Assembly: GCF_047607725.1 (NCBI RefSeq)
Contig: NZ_JBLKSS010000012.1
Location: forward strand, 1-29,795
DNA: 29,795 bases
Reading direction: 5' to 3'
Source: JBLKSS01 sp047607725
GTDB lineage: Bacteria; Pseudomonadota; Gammaproteobacteria; Enterobacterales; Enterobacteriaceae
Below are positions 9,443 to 17,668 of this stretch, one piece after another. A model generated the notes under the pieces. That model was not told where the DNA came from. It did not search any database and saw nothing but the letters and a program-made list of their open reading frames with translations. How positions within the stretch are numbered: the stretch's first letter is position 1; every line of letters begins with the position of its first letter. The position numbers and the translations under genes are program-made.

Positions 9443-10590
9443 GTAAGCGTACGCCTAGCGCCGTATTGACAGTTATTCAGCAGGGATGGTGAGGTTCCAC
9501 GGCAGGAGCTCTTTGATTTTGTTGATGGGATGATCTGCGATAATCGCCAGCACATGGCGCAGATACGCTTCCGGCTCCACGCCGTTCAGTTTGCAACTGC
9601 CGATCAGCGTATACATCAGCGCCGCCCGGTCGCCGCCGCTATCCGAACCGAAAACAGATAGTTCTTGCGACCCCGGCTTATTACCCGCAGCGCGTTTTCA
9701 GCGATATTATTGTCGATCTCCGCCCAGCCATCGCCGGCGTAGTAGCACAACGCCCGCCAGTGGTTCATCAGGTAATGGAACGCCTTTGCCGTATCGGCCT
9801 GGCGCGACAGCGTGGTGAGTTTTTCCCGGACCCAACTCTCCAGACCAACAAGTATTGGTCGGGATCGTGCTTCGCGCACCTGTTGTCGTTCCTCTGCCGG
9901 GGCGCCCCCGGATATCGGCTTCGATCGTGTACAGCTCACCGATCCGGCGCAGGGCCTCGGTAGTGGTCGGCGACGGATGGCGCACATGGATATCATGGAT
10001 TTTACGCCGGGCGTGGCCATGCAGCCGACCTCGCGGATATGCCCTTCTTTATACAGTGGATTGAAGCCCGCGTACGCATCCGCCTGCAACAGGCCGCTGA
10101 ACCCGGCCAGATGCGTTTGCGGATGAGCACCCTTGCGGTCCGGGCTGTAAGCGAACCACACTGCGGGCGGCAGTGTCGAACCGGCATTCCGGTCGTCACG
10201 CACATAGACCCATAGCCGGCCGGTTTTAGGCTTGCCTTTGCCCGGTTGCAGCACGTCCACCGGCGTGTCGTCGACGTGGACTTTACCCGTCGACATCACA
10301 TAGTCGCATACCGCGTCGGCCAACGGCGCCAGCAGGTTGCCGCACAACCCCACCCAGCCGGCCATCGTGGCCCGGCTCAGTGTGACGCCCTGGCGGGCGA
10401 AGATTTCCGACTGGCGATACAGCGGCGAGTGCTCCGCGTATTTCGCCGTCATCACGCGCGCCAGCAGGCCCGGTCCAGCGATGCCGCGCTCGATGGGNCG
10501 CGACGGCGCCGGCACCTGGACGATGACATCGCAGCGGGCGCAGGCCTTCTTTTTACGCCGGATTTTTATCACCTTGAACGCGCTTACGCC
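9443..10590 (-). mobile_element. Truncated IS66-family element
   Basis: The element's terminus GTAAGCGTACGC begins at 9443 and recurs at 17989 and, inverted, at 18278, which defines the end precisely. Only the distal part of tnpC remains; the rest of tnpC and the tnpA/tnpB accessory genes expected in IS66 are absent. The right boundary is not sharp: transposase-like sequence fades between about 10572 and 10592, where a CynX-like remnant of opposite orientation starts. The insertion removed the 5' end of the MFS gene on its left. No 8-bp target duplication can be tested because the second end is missing. Confidence 0.82.
9473..10590 (-). pseudogene. tnpC: IS66 transposase TnpC, C-terminal part, frameshifted
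   Basis: Recognisable IS66 transposase segments run from RRKKKACARCD (zinc-finger region) through SPLYRQSEIFARQGV, KVHVDDTPVDVLQPG, LLQADAYAGFNPLY and DNNIAENALR to the C-terminus HPINKIKELLPWNL and the TAA at 9473-9475. The three acidic residues expected of the DDE core are seen in HVDDT, QADAY and NIAEN. The first ~200 residues of a normal ~520-residue protein are missing. Two shifts bracket the segment at about 9870-10010, where the right frame reads HPSPTTTEALRRIGELY. One more base is missing near 9650 (YLFSGSDSGGD is the expected reading). One ambiguous base lies at 10498. No active transposase can be made from this copy. Confidence 0.85.
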
Positions 10591-11019
10591 TTATGCAGCT
10601 CGCGACCGCCGTGCCGGGACTGTTGTTGGCGCCGGTAATCGCCCGGATGAAAGACCAGCGCTTGCTGGCGTGCGCGACCGGCCTGGTCACGCTGGTGTCG
10701 ATGGCGGGGCCTGGCGCTATGGCCCGCCGGGGTAGTGGTTTGGACCGTATTGTCGGGTGTCGGCCCCGGCGCGGCGATGATTTTGGGGCTGGCGTTTATT
10801 AGTTTACGCGCGGCGGAATCCCACCAGGCGGCGGCGCTGTCGGGGATGGCCCAATGTGTGGGTTATTTGCTGGCGGCGGTGGGGCCGATGCTGATGGGCG
10901 CATTGCATGACCTCTCCGGTAGTTGGTATTGGCCGCTGCTCATTTGTAGCCTGTGCGCCGGTATAATGGGCCTGCTGGGCTTCTTGTGCGGCGCCGACCG
11001 GCAAATCGGCGCTCGCTGA
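10590..11019 (+). pseudogene. CynX/NimT-type MFS transporter, C-terminal remnant
   Basis: This is the last third of a CynX/YeaN-like permease. The frame from 10593 gives QLATAVPGLLLAPVIARMKDQ, and after a one-base shift near 10712 gives LWPAGVVVWTVLSGVGPGAAM, ALSGMAQCVGYLLAAVGP and the last helices to the TGA at 11019. The N-terminal two thirds are absent; the sequence abuts the broken IS66 transposase on its left. Family members transport small anions or nitroimidazole-like solutes, but the substrate is not predictable here. The remnant is convergent with purT, whose stop is 80 bases further on. Confidence 0.78.
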
Positions 11020-11099
11020 GGCCGCCGCCAGCCCGTGACCGGCAGCCTGTGCGCTGAGGTCGCCGACCCATGACCGGGATCGGCGGCCCCATACCGCTA

Positions 11100-12278
11100 T
11101 TAACCGATAACGTTTACCGCGGCGGCGGCCTCTTTTGCTACCGTGACGGCCTCTTCCACCGTGGGCGCCACGGCGAGCGCCACGCCCAGCCGGCGTTTGC
11201 CGGTGAGGCTGGGTTTGGCAAACAGGCGGATCTGCTGCCCCGCGGCCAGCGCGTTTTCCAGGCCGCTGAAGCGGACGTTGTCACTTTCCAGTTCGGGCAG
11301 GATCACCGCCGCCGCCGCCGGGCCATATTGGCGGATTGTGCCAATCGGCAGTCCCAGAAAGGCGCGAACATGCAGGGCGAATTCTGATAAGTCCTGCGAA
11401 ATCAAGGTGACCATGCCGGTGTCATGAGGGCGGGGGGACACCTCGCTGAAAATCACCTCGTCGCCGCAAATAAACAGCTCGACGCCGAACAGACCGTGGC
11501 CTCCGAGCGCACTCACCACTTCAGCGGCAATCGCCTGCGCGCGCGCCAGTGCCAGCGCGCTCATTTGCTGTGGGTGCCACGACTCCCGGTAGTCGCCGTC
11601 TTCCTGCCGATGGCCGATGGGCGCGCAGAAATGGATGCCGTCCACGGCACTGATGGTCAACAGGGTGATTTCAAAATCAAACGCCACCAGCCCTTCAACG
11701 ATAACCTTGCCGCCGCCGGCACGGCCGCCGAGTTGGGCATACTGCCAAGCCGCATCCAGCTGCGCCGCTTCGCGCACCAGGCTTTGTCCTTTACCGGAGG
11801 AGCTCATGACGGGCTTGATGATAAAAGGGTAGCCGATAGCCGCTATCGCCTGGTCCAGCTCTGCCCGATCGGCGGAAAAGCGATAGCGCGAGGTGGGAAG
11901 AGCGAGCGTTTCCGCCGCCAGCCGGCGGATGCCTTCTCGGTTCATCGTCAGCCGCGTCGCGTTGGCGCAGGGCACCACGCGGTGGCCTTCTTGTTCGAGA
12001 GTGACCAGCATGTCGGTGGCGATAGCCTCGATTTCCGGCACGATATAATGCGGTCGCTCGTGTTCGATTACGGCGCGCAGCGCCGCGCCATCCAGCATGT
12101 TAATGACGTGGTGGCGATGCGCGCCGTGCATCGCCGGGGCATCGGCATAGCGATCGACGGCGATCACCTCCACCCCCAAACGCTGGCATTCGATGACGAC
12201 TTCTTTACCCAGCTCGCCCGAGCCGAGCAACATGACACGCGTTGCTCCCGGACGACGTGCCGTTCCGATGGTGATCAT
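11100..12278 (-). CDS. purT: Formate-dependent GAR transformylase
   Basis: PurT makes formyl-GAR from glycinamide ribonucleotide, formate and ATP in the third step of purine synthesis, without tetrahydrofolate. The 392-residue frame equals the E. coli length. The N-terminal nucleotide-binding motif VMLLGSGELGKEV, the ATP-grasp segments PFIIKPVMSSSGKGQS and KVIVEGLVAFDFEITLLT, and the metal-binding region ELFICGDEVIFSEVSPRPHDTG are all present. Start ATG 12278 agrees with homologues (MITIGTARRPGATRVM). A perfect-consensus PurR operator lies 40 bases upstream. It is divergent from yebF, as in E. coli, but yebG, which lies between them there, is absent. It looks intact and functional. Confidence 0.97.
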   Translation of the reverse strand: MITIGTARRPGATRVMLLGSGELGKEVVIECQRLGVEVIAVDRYADAPAMHGAHRHHVINMLDGAALRAVIEHERPHYIVPEIEAIATDMLVTLEQEGHRVVPCANATRLTMNREGIRRLAAETLALPTSRYRFSADRAELDQAIAAIGYPFIIKPVMSSSGKGQSLVREAAQLDAAWQYAQLGGRAGGGKVIVEGLVAFDFEITLLTISAVDGIHFCAPIGHRQEDGDYRESWHPQQMSALALARAQAIAAEVVSALGGHGLFGVELFICGDEVIFSEVSPRPHDTGMVTLISQDLSEFALHVRAFLGLPIGTIRQYGPAAAAVILPELESDNVRFSGLENALAAGQQIRLFAKPSLTGKRRLGVALAVAPTVEEAVTVAKEAAAAVNVIG

Positions 12279-12317
12279 TTCGTTTACCCGAGGTCATAAA
12301 AATTGCGCGCAGTATAA

Positions 12318-12333
12318 ACGAAAACGTTTGCCT
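12318..12333 (-). promoter_or_regulatory. PurR operator upstream of purT
   Basis: On the minus strand the site reads AGGCAAACGTTTTCGT, matching the PurR consensus ANGCAAACGTTTNCNT at every fixed position. A TATACT -10-like hexamer lies immediately downstream (plus 12311-12316), so bound repressor would overlap the promoter. This implies purine repression of purT is, or recently was, in use. Confidence 0.85.
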
Positions 12334-12670
12334 ATGCATCCGTCGGCCCACAGGCTGCTTACGCGTCGCTTACTCTTGTCCCCGGTCGGACCGTTAACGC
12401 CTCATACCGCGCGACCGCAGGCAGCACGGCTAACCCGTAGCGCGGCGATACTTCTCTGCTGGCGAGGAGCGTCCTGGCCTACCCCTAGCGCGGCGTTATT
12501 TCCCTTGCCGGCTAGGGGCGCGTCGCGCTCGCCGCCGCGCGCAATGACGGCGGACGCTCTATCCGGCCCCCAGATAACGCAGCATGCCCCGCGCATGGAA
12601 CCATGAATAAGCAAATATTTAAAGCTTTTGAAATAAAACAGTTTCGCACGGAATTTTTAACCGGCTATTA
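12334..12670. other. Gene-free stretch between purT and yebF
   Basis: No coding sequence is recognisable. In E. coli yebG occupies this position; I see no YebG-like remnant. The first part is GC-rich and the last ~70 bases are AT-rich, consistent with the yebF promoter. Confidence 0.5.
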
Positions 12671-12686
12671 TCACCTAATGAGGTGA
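12671..12686. repeat. Short hairpin in the yebF 5' region
   Basis: TCACCT at 12671-12676 and AGGTGA at 12681-12686 are perfectly inverted around a four-base loop (AATG), followed by AAAA. It lies about 30 bases before the yebF start and could be a leader structure or a protein site; which of these cannot be told. Confidence 0.4.
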
Positions 12687-12715
12687 AAAAGATTAATTGA
12701 TCACGTGGAGGAACT

Positions 12716-13495
12716 ATGCGTAAAACGGGAAATAGGGTGGTGGGGATGCTGATGGCGGGACTATTAGTATCGTCAATTTCGGCGCGGGCAGATGATGAAA
12801 CGCCGGCTCCCGTCCCTGCGCAGGATAATACCGGGCAGTCAACGCAGCAGGCGGCCGGCGATACCCAACAACCCATCACGCCCCCCGTCGCCAACCCGCC
12901 GCAACCTCAGGGTGAGAACAATGCCGCCTCAAACGGCGGCGGCAATGGGACAGGCCCCTCGCCCGCTCCGGACGGCAGCGCCAATGCGACGAGCGCCGTA
13001 CCAAGCGCCAACGCGCCAAGCACCGCGCCCGCGTCAAACGGCGACGGTGACAAAGCCGCCGCTGGCCAAAACGGCGAAGAGTCGGCCGCAGCGGGTGCGC
13101 CCAAGAGCGGCGCCAAAGAGCCTGCTGCGGCAGACAAGCGTTCGGCAGCCAAAAAAGCGGCGGGGGATAAAGCGGCCAAAGCCAAAAGCACCAAACCCGG
13201 ACCACCCGCCGCCACGCCTGAAATCGCCAAAGTCGCCCCTTGTCCCGATCTCAACTCAACCCAGGTCGCGGAGCTTATCGATCAGGATTACACCCAAAAC
13301 CGGTTTCAGCGTTCCGAACAGGACCAACAGGCAGCCGGCGGCAGAAATATCAACGCCTGGGTAAACCCGGAAGACGTTACCGGCGAGGGTGATGTCTGGC
13401 AGGCGCCGCTTAAGGTGCGCGGTAACGAGCAGGACCTGAACTATGCTGTTACGCTGGACTGCACCAAAGGTGAAATCACTTACCGGTTAAATTAA
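12716..13495 (+). CDS. yebF: YebF-family exported protein with a long low-complexity insertion
   Basis: E. coli YebF is a 118-residue protein exported through Sec and released to the medium via porins; its physiological role is unclear. Here the product is 259 residues. Residues 1-25 form a signal peptide (MRKTGNRVVGMLMAGLL..., cleavage likely after ARA). Residues ~26-170 are a low-complexity Ala/Pro/Gly/Asn/Ser and later Lys/Ala-rich segment absent from E. coli. Residues 172-259 match the YebF domain: PCPDLNSTQVAELI, DYTQNRF, INAWVNPEDV, WQAPLKVRG and LDCTKGEITYR, with the two disulfide cysteines at 176 and 249. A GGAGG at 12707-12711 precedes the ATG. It is followed by ptrB; E. coli yebE, normally between them, is missing. 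The frame is open throughout, so the insertion is tolerated. Confidence 0.88.
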   Translation: MRKTGNRVVGMLMAGLLVSSISARADDETPAPVPAQDNTGQSTQQAAGDTQQPITPPVANPPQPQGENNAASNGGGNGTGPSPAPDGSANATSAVPSANAPSTAPASNGDGDKAAAGQNGEESAAAGAPKSGAKEPAAADKRSAAKKAAGDKAAKAKSTKPGPPAATPEIAKVAPCPDLNSTQVAELIDQDYTQNRFQRSEQDQQAAGGRNINAWVNPEDVTGEGDVWQAPLKVRGNEQDLNYAVTLDCTKGEITYRLN

Positions 13496-13714
13496 TGATT
13501 CCCCCGGCGGCGGCGTGTTGGCTGCGTAAGCCTATTTCTTTTCCCTTTCGTGACCGCCTCGCTTTGGCCTGCGCCCATGCCCGTGCGGCGCCGGCTCGGC
13601 CCCGACAAGCGCAGCGGCGCGGCCCGACACACAATGCCGCGCAGGTTCCCGCTGCGCTTGGCATAGCACCATATTCGTGCCACTCTATTTTTATAGAGAA
13701 TAAGGAATTGCCGT

Positions 13715-15784
13715 ATGACATTGCCACCCAAAGCTGAAAAACGACCCTTTACGTTAACGCTACACGGCGATACCCGTGTGGACGACTATTACTGGTTACG
13801 CGATGATAAGCGTGAAGATCCGGCGGTGCTGGATTATCTCAAGCGGGAAAATACCTACGGCGAAATGATGATGGCCGAGCATGAAGCGTTGCGGCATCAA
13901 CTGTTCACGGAAATGGTGGAGCGCATTCCCCAGCAGGATCGTTCTGTGCCCTACGTCCGTCGGGATTATTGCTATCAAAGTCGTTACGAAGAGGGTAATG
14001 AATACGCCATCTATACGCGTCAGCCGGCATCGGCAAATCCGCAAGAAGAGTGGGAGGTGTTGCTCGACGGTAATCAACGTGCCGCCCAAAGCGAATTTTA
14101 TACCATGGGTGCGCTGGAGATCAGCCCCGATAATCGCATCATGGCCGTCGCGGAAGATTTTTTATCGCGTCGCCTCTATGGGCTACGCTTTAAGGATTTG
14201 GCCCGTGATTCATGGTTTCCGGAAGTCATTGAACACGCGTCGTCCAGTTTTGAATGGGCCAATGACTCGCGGGTGTTGTATTACGTCCACAAACATAAGA
14301 AGACGCTGCTGCCGTATCAAGTATGGCGCCATGTGGTGGGCACGCCGACCACGCAGGACGAGCTTATTTATGAAGAGCAAGACGACACCTTTTATATCAG
14401 CGTGCATAAGACCACCTCGGAGCGCTATATTCTTATCGCCCTCGGCAGCACCACCTCCGGTGAAATTCTGCTGCTTGACGCCGACGATCCAAAGGCGAAG
14501 CCGCACAGGTTTTTGCCGCGGCGGCACGATCACGAATATTCACTGGATCATTATCAAGGCCACTTCTACATCCGCTCCAATCGCGACGGTAAAAATTTCG
14601 CGCTGTATCGCGGCGAAACCGGTGAGGAAAAACTGTGGCAGGAGTTGATCCCGGCGCGCAAGGACGTGGTACTGGAGAGCTTCACGCTGTTTAGCGATTG
14701 GCTGGTGCTGGAGGAGCGCCATATGGGGCTCACCAGCCTGCGCCAAATCAGCTGGTCGACCGGCGAAGAAAAGGGCATCGCGTTTGATGATCCCACCTAT
14801 GTGACCTGGCTGGCGTACAACCCCGATCCGGAAAGCGCGCAGATGCGGTACGGTTACTCCTCCATGACGACGCCAGCGACGTTATTCGAGATGAACCTGG
14901 ATACCGGCGAACGCAAGCTACTCAAGCAGACGCAGGTGAAAAACTTCCAGGCGGACCATTACCGCAACGAACGTCTCTGGATCACCGCCCGCGACGGCGT
15001 CGAGGTGCCGGTGTCGCTGGTTTACCGCAAGGGTTTGTTCAAGCCGGGCAGCAATCCCCTGCTGGTTTACGGCTACGGATCCTACGGCAGCAGTATGGAT
15101 CCGGACTTCAGCGCCAGCCGGCTGAGTTTGCTGGATCGCGGCTTCGTCTTTGCCTTGACGCACATACGCGGTGGCGGCGAGCTCGGCCAGGAGTGGTACG
15201 AGGACGGCAAATTATTCAACAAGATGAATACCTTCAATGATTTTATCGACATCAGCCGCGAACTGTTGCGTCAAGGGTATGGCGATGCCGAACAGGCCTT
15301 CGCCATGGGCGGTAGCGCCGGCGGGCTGCTGATGGGGGCGGTCATCAATCTGGCGCCGGACCTGTTCAAAGGTCTGGTAGCGCAGGTACCCTTCGTGGAT
15401 GTGGTGACCACCATGCTGGATGAATCCATCCCGCTGACGACCGGCGAATACGAGGAGTGGGGAAATCCGCAGGATGAAGCCTTCTATCGTTACATTCTGC
15501 AATACAGTCCCTATGACCAGGTACGTGCGCAGGCTTATCCCCATCTGCTGGTCACCACCGGCCTGCATGATTCGCAGGTGCAGTATTGGGAGCCGGCGAA
15601 GTGGGTCGCTAAATTGCGTGAATTGAAAACCGACGATCATCTGCTATTGCTGTGCACCGATATGGATTCCGGCCACGGCGGCAAATCCGGTCGCTTTAAA
15701 GGCTATGAAGGGGTATCGATGGAATATACCTTTATTCTGGCGCTGGCGAAAGCCGCCGGCAGCCCGCCGACGGGGTCAGCTTAA
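13715..15784 (+). CDS. ptrB: Oligopeptidase B (protease II)
   Basis: This S9 serine peptidase cleaves short peptides after Arg or Lys in the cytoplasm. The 689-residue frame is full length and closely follows E. coli PtrB. The N-terminal part forms the beta-propeller (GDTRVDDYYWLRDD, AEDFLSRRLYGLRF, DDTFYISVHKTTS). The C-terminal part is the alpha/beta-hydrolase. The catalytic triad is visible: Ser534 in MGGSAGGLLMG, Asp619 in GLHDSQVQYW and His654 in DSGHGGKSG. The acidic pocket segment DESIPLTTGEYEEWGNPQ, typical of basic-residue specificity, is conserved. AAGGA at 13702-13706 sets the start at ATG 13715. It is convergent with exoX, 26 bases away, the same arrangement as in E. coli. It appears intact. 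Confidence 0.97.
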   Translation: MTLPPKAEKRPFTLTLHGDTRVDDYYWLRDDKREDPAVLDYLKRENTYGEMMMAEHEALRHQLFTEMVERIPQQDRSVPYVRRDYCYQSRYEEGNEYAIYTRQPASANPQEEWEVLLDGNQRAAQSEFYTMGALEISPDNRIMAVAEDFLSRRLYGLRFKDLARDSWFPEVIEHASSSFEWANDSRVLYYVHKHKKTLLPYQVWRHVVGTPTTQDELIYEEQDDTFYISVHKTTSERYILIALGSTTSGEILLLDADDPKAKPHRFLPRRHDHEYSLDHYQGHFYIRSNRDGKNFALYRGETGEEKLWQELIPARKDVVLESFTLFSDWLVLEERHMGLTSLRQISWSTGEEKGIAFDDPTYVTWLAYNPDPESAQMRYGYSSMTTPATLFEMNLDTGERKLLKQTQVKNFQADHYRNERLWITARDGVEVPVSLVYRKGLFKPGSNPLLVYGYGSYGSSMDPDFSASRLSLLDRGFVFALTHIRGGGELGQEWYEDGKLFNKMNTFNDFIDISRELLRQGYGDAEQAFAMGGSAGGLLMGAVINLAPDLFKGLVAQVPFVDVVTTMLDESIPLTTGEYEEWGNPQDEAFYRYILQYSPYDQVRAQAYPHLLVTTGLHDSQVQYWEPAKWVAKLRELKTDDHLLLLCTDMDSGHGGKSGRFKGYEGVSMEYTFILALAKAAGSPPTGSA

Positions 15785-15810
15785 CCCTGGGAAGGCGGCG
15801 GCACGCGGGT

Positions 15811-16517
15811 TCATTCCCCGGGTTGTCTCTCGGCATGGCGGTGTTTTTCGCTGTCCGCCCCGGAGAGATGATAGTTAAGGCTATAACGCAGGTCGGCGGA
15901 TAAATCGCGCAGGTTGGCCAGCAGCCAGTATAGATAACCGGGGTCATCACGGGCGATCTGCGCCAGCGGCTGGCCGCGGTACTTACCGAATTTCAGGCTG
16001 GAAGTAACGTGGTCTCATTACTTATCGCCACCATCTCCTCGGGGCTCCAGCCGGAATCCTGCCGTATCTTCATCAACAGGGCGGCGGTGACGTAGCAATC
16101 GTACAACGCCCGGTGGGGGTAGAGCCCCACCGGCGGCGCAACCTGTAGATTAAGCGCATACCGCAGATATTGATTACCGTACTTGATACCGGGGTACAAT
16201 TTTCGCGCCAGTTTCAGGGTGCAGATCCACGCACCGTTCATCTCCGGCAACATCCGCCTGTCGAAGGTGGCATTATGCGCGACATAATAGGCGCTGCCCT
16301 GGTAGCGGCCGATAACGCGCGCGATGCGCGGTTTATCCGCCACCATCTCTTCGGTAATATGGTGGATAGCCATCGCGCCCAGAGCAATGGGGCGTCCCGG
16401 ATTCACCAGATCGCTCATGACATTGCTGATGCCCGTATCGCTGAGGTCCAGCGAGGCGATTTCCACGACTCCCGCGTCAAGGCCGCAGGTCTCGGTATCG
16501 ATCACGCGAAAGGTCAT
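15811..16517 (-). pseudogene. exoX: Exodeoxyribonuclease X, frameshifted near the C-terminus
   Basis: ExoX is a DEDDh 3'-5' DNA exonuclease used in mismatch repair. The open frame gives 174 residues ending at 15993, against 220 in E. coli. The catalytic core is complete: VIDTETCGL (Exo I), AHNATFDRRMLPE (Exo II) and YPHRALYDCYVTAALL (Exo III). A single missing base near 16009 then shifts the frame; in the other frame the expected tail continues as SSLKFGKYRGQPLAQIA, DDPGYLYWLLANLRDLS and onward to the TGA at 15811. The truncated product lacks only the FGKYRG tail region, so residual nuclease activity is possible. It starts at ATG 16517, agreeing with homologues. Convergent with ptrB. Confidence 0.85.
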
Positions 16518-16567
16518 AATAGCTCCTGTTCTGGCAAAGTTGCCCTATTATGACGCCTTAAGCGGCA

Positions 16568-16594
16568 ATAAAAAACCCGCTGCGAGGGCGGGTT
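16568..16594 (-). terminator. Rho-independent terminator of the 36-codon gene
   Basis: Read on the minus strand, AACCCGC and GCGGGTT (plus 16588-16594 and 16574-16580) pair around a seven-base loop, and a T-rich run follows. It lies between the small gene and exoX and should end the small gene's transcript. Confidence 0.8.
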
Positions 16595-16618
16595 GATAGG
16601 AAAGGAAGCGGCAAGGCA

Positions 16619-16729
16619 TCACACAATATCGGCAGGCGCCTTTTTGTTGCGCTTTTCGGCACGCTTTTCTTCCGGCGTTTTCAACGGTTTCTTCTTCGTA
16701 TATTTTTTACGATCCATTCCCTTACTCAT
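16619..16729 (-). CDS. Small lysine-rich conserved protein (36 aa)
   Basis: A 36-residue frame starts MSKGMDRKKYTKKK, continues LKTPEEKRAEKRNKK and ends at TGA 16619. I know no function or gene name. Very similar tiny MSKG...KKKP.KT..EKRAEKR proteins occur widely in gamma-proteobacteria as unnamed conserved hypotheticals; that is memory, not a search. Evidence that it is real: a good AGAGG ribosome site just upstream of the ATG, a strong terminator after the stop, and a highly charged helix-like composition (17 Lys/Arg in 36 residues). It sits between holE and exoX, where E. coli has the unrelated yobB. The basic charge suggests nucleic-acid or ribosome contact, but this is inference. Confidence 0.75.
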   Translation of the reverse strand: MSKGMDRKKYTKKKPLKTPEEKRAEKRNKKAPADIV

Positions 16730-17073
16730 TAATGACCTCTCAGTGGCAGACAGGAAATGCTGGATTTATTAACTGCCGATTGTTGGTCGTTGGCAAAACA
16801 AATCGTGCTATTTCATGCCAAAAAGAGAATGACGGACCTTGCGGCGCCGGGAGCGTCTGCAAAACGCGGCGTATGGCGCGCCATTAATCGCGCGACTCAT
16901 GCCGCCACGTTGATATTAGGCCGCGCGCGACAAAGCGGAAAACGAGGCATAACATTTACGTCGCCCTCAGCAACGCAAATCCAGCGCATAGGCGAGGGGG
17001 CATACCCCGGGTAATAGACGGCGATAGACACCACATTGTCGCACAGGGCGCGCAGCCCTTTCCTTGCGGAGGA
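16730..17073. other. Gene-free stretch between the small gene and holE
   Basis: No gene is recognisable. A plus-strand open frame at 16757-17014 has no family likeness. The position corresponds to yobB in E. coli, but I see no trace of it. The part next to 16730 should hold the promoter of the small gene. Confidence 0.45.
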
Positions 17074-17301
17074 CTATTTGCGCGGCTCGTAGGGGAGGCG
17101 GGAGAAATTGAGTGAAGCCTGCCGGTGGAAGGCCACGCGGGTTCGGAAATAGTCGCGTAACGGCGCGGGTTGTTCCCGCTCCACCTGTTCCGCTACCACC
17201 GGCATGTTATAGCGTTCTTTGAACGCCACGGCTGATGCCGCCAGGTCGACGTTGATTTTATGGCGCGTCGGCTCGTCAAGGGTGGCTAAATTGTACGTCA
17301 T
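17074..17301 (-). CDS. holE: DNA polymerase III theta subunit
   Basis: Theta binds and stabilises the epsilon proofreading subunit (DnaQ) in the polymerase III core. The frame is 75 residues, against 76 in E. coli. Conserved blocks are NLATLDEPTRHKINVDLAAS, VAFKERYNMPVVAEQVEREQP and the C-terminal LSRLPYEP-type end (FSRLPYEPRK). GGGAGAAG precedes the ATG at 17301. It lies next to exoX as in E. coli. It appears intact. Confidence 0.95.
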   Translation of the reverse strand: MTYNLATLDEPTRHKINVDLAASAVAFKERYNMPVVAEQVEREQPAPLRDYFRTRVAFHRQASLNFSRLPYEPRK

Positions 17302-17668
17302 CGTGACTTCTCCCGGTTCATGGCGGTCCGGCGTTCAAAATAAAACAGCCGGCGGTGGTTTGCAAGCCGCCGGATGGCCGGGGTGAATAATAATCGTTTC
17401 TCTTTCGGTTCCGGCATCTTCGGCGGCGCGACACAATGTGGTGCGGGAAATAATCGTTAATTAAGAATACAAATAATAATCTCTATCAATTCCAAGAGAG
17501 GAATAATTATCACTCCCTGGCGTGAAATGGGGTGACATTTGCATGCCATTGAATTATAATATCTTTAAATTATCCGTTTATTTCGGAATAAGCCGGTTTG
17601 TTTTTCCCCGTGATGTTGGCATAATAGCGAAAATAAATCACCTGCACATCCCATAAGGACGCCAGTCA
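17302..17668 (+). promoter_or_regulatory. ftnA upstream region with a weak Fur-box-like site
   Basis: No gene is present. The region turns AT-rich towards ftnA. The 19 bases at 17469-17487 match the Fur consensus palindrome at roughly 13 of 19 positions, mostly in the right half, and a GATAATTATTCC-like word lies on the minus strand near 17500-17512. This is weak and about 180 bases before the start codon. An AAGGA at 17655-17659 is the ftnA ribosome site. Confidence 0.3.

Noticed and set aside
11424..12299. 291-codon open frame antisense to purT
   Set aside because: A shadow of the GC-rich purT codons; purT on the other strand is full length with all ATP-grasp motifs.
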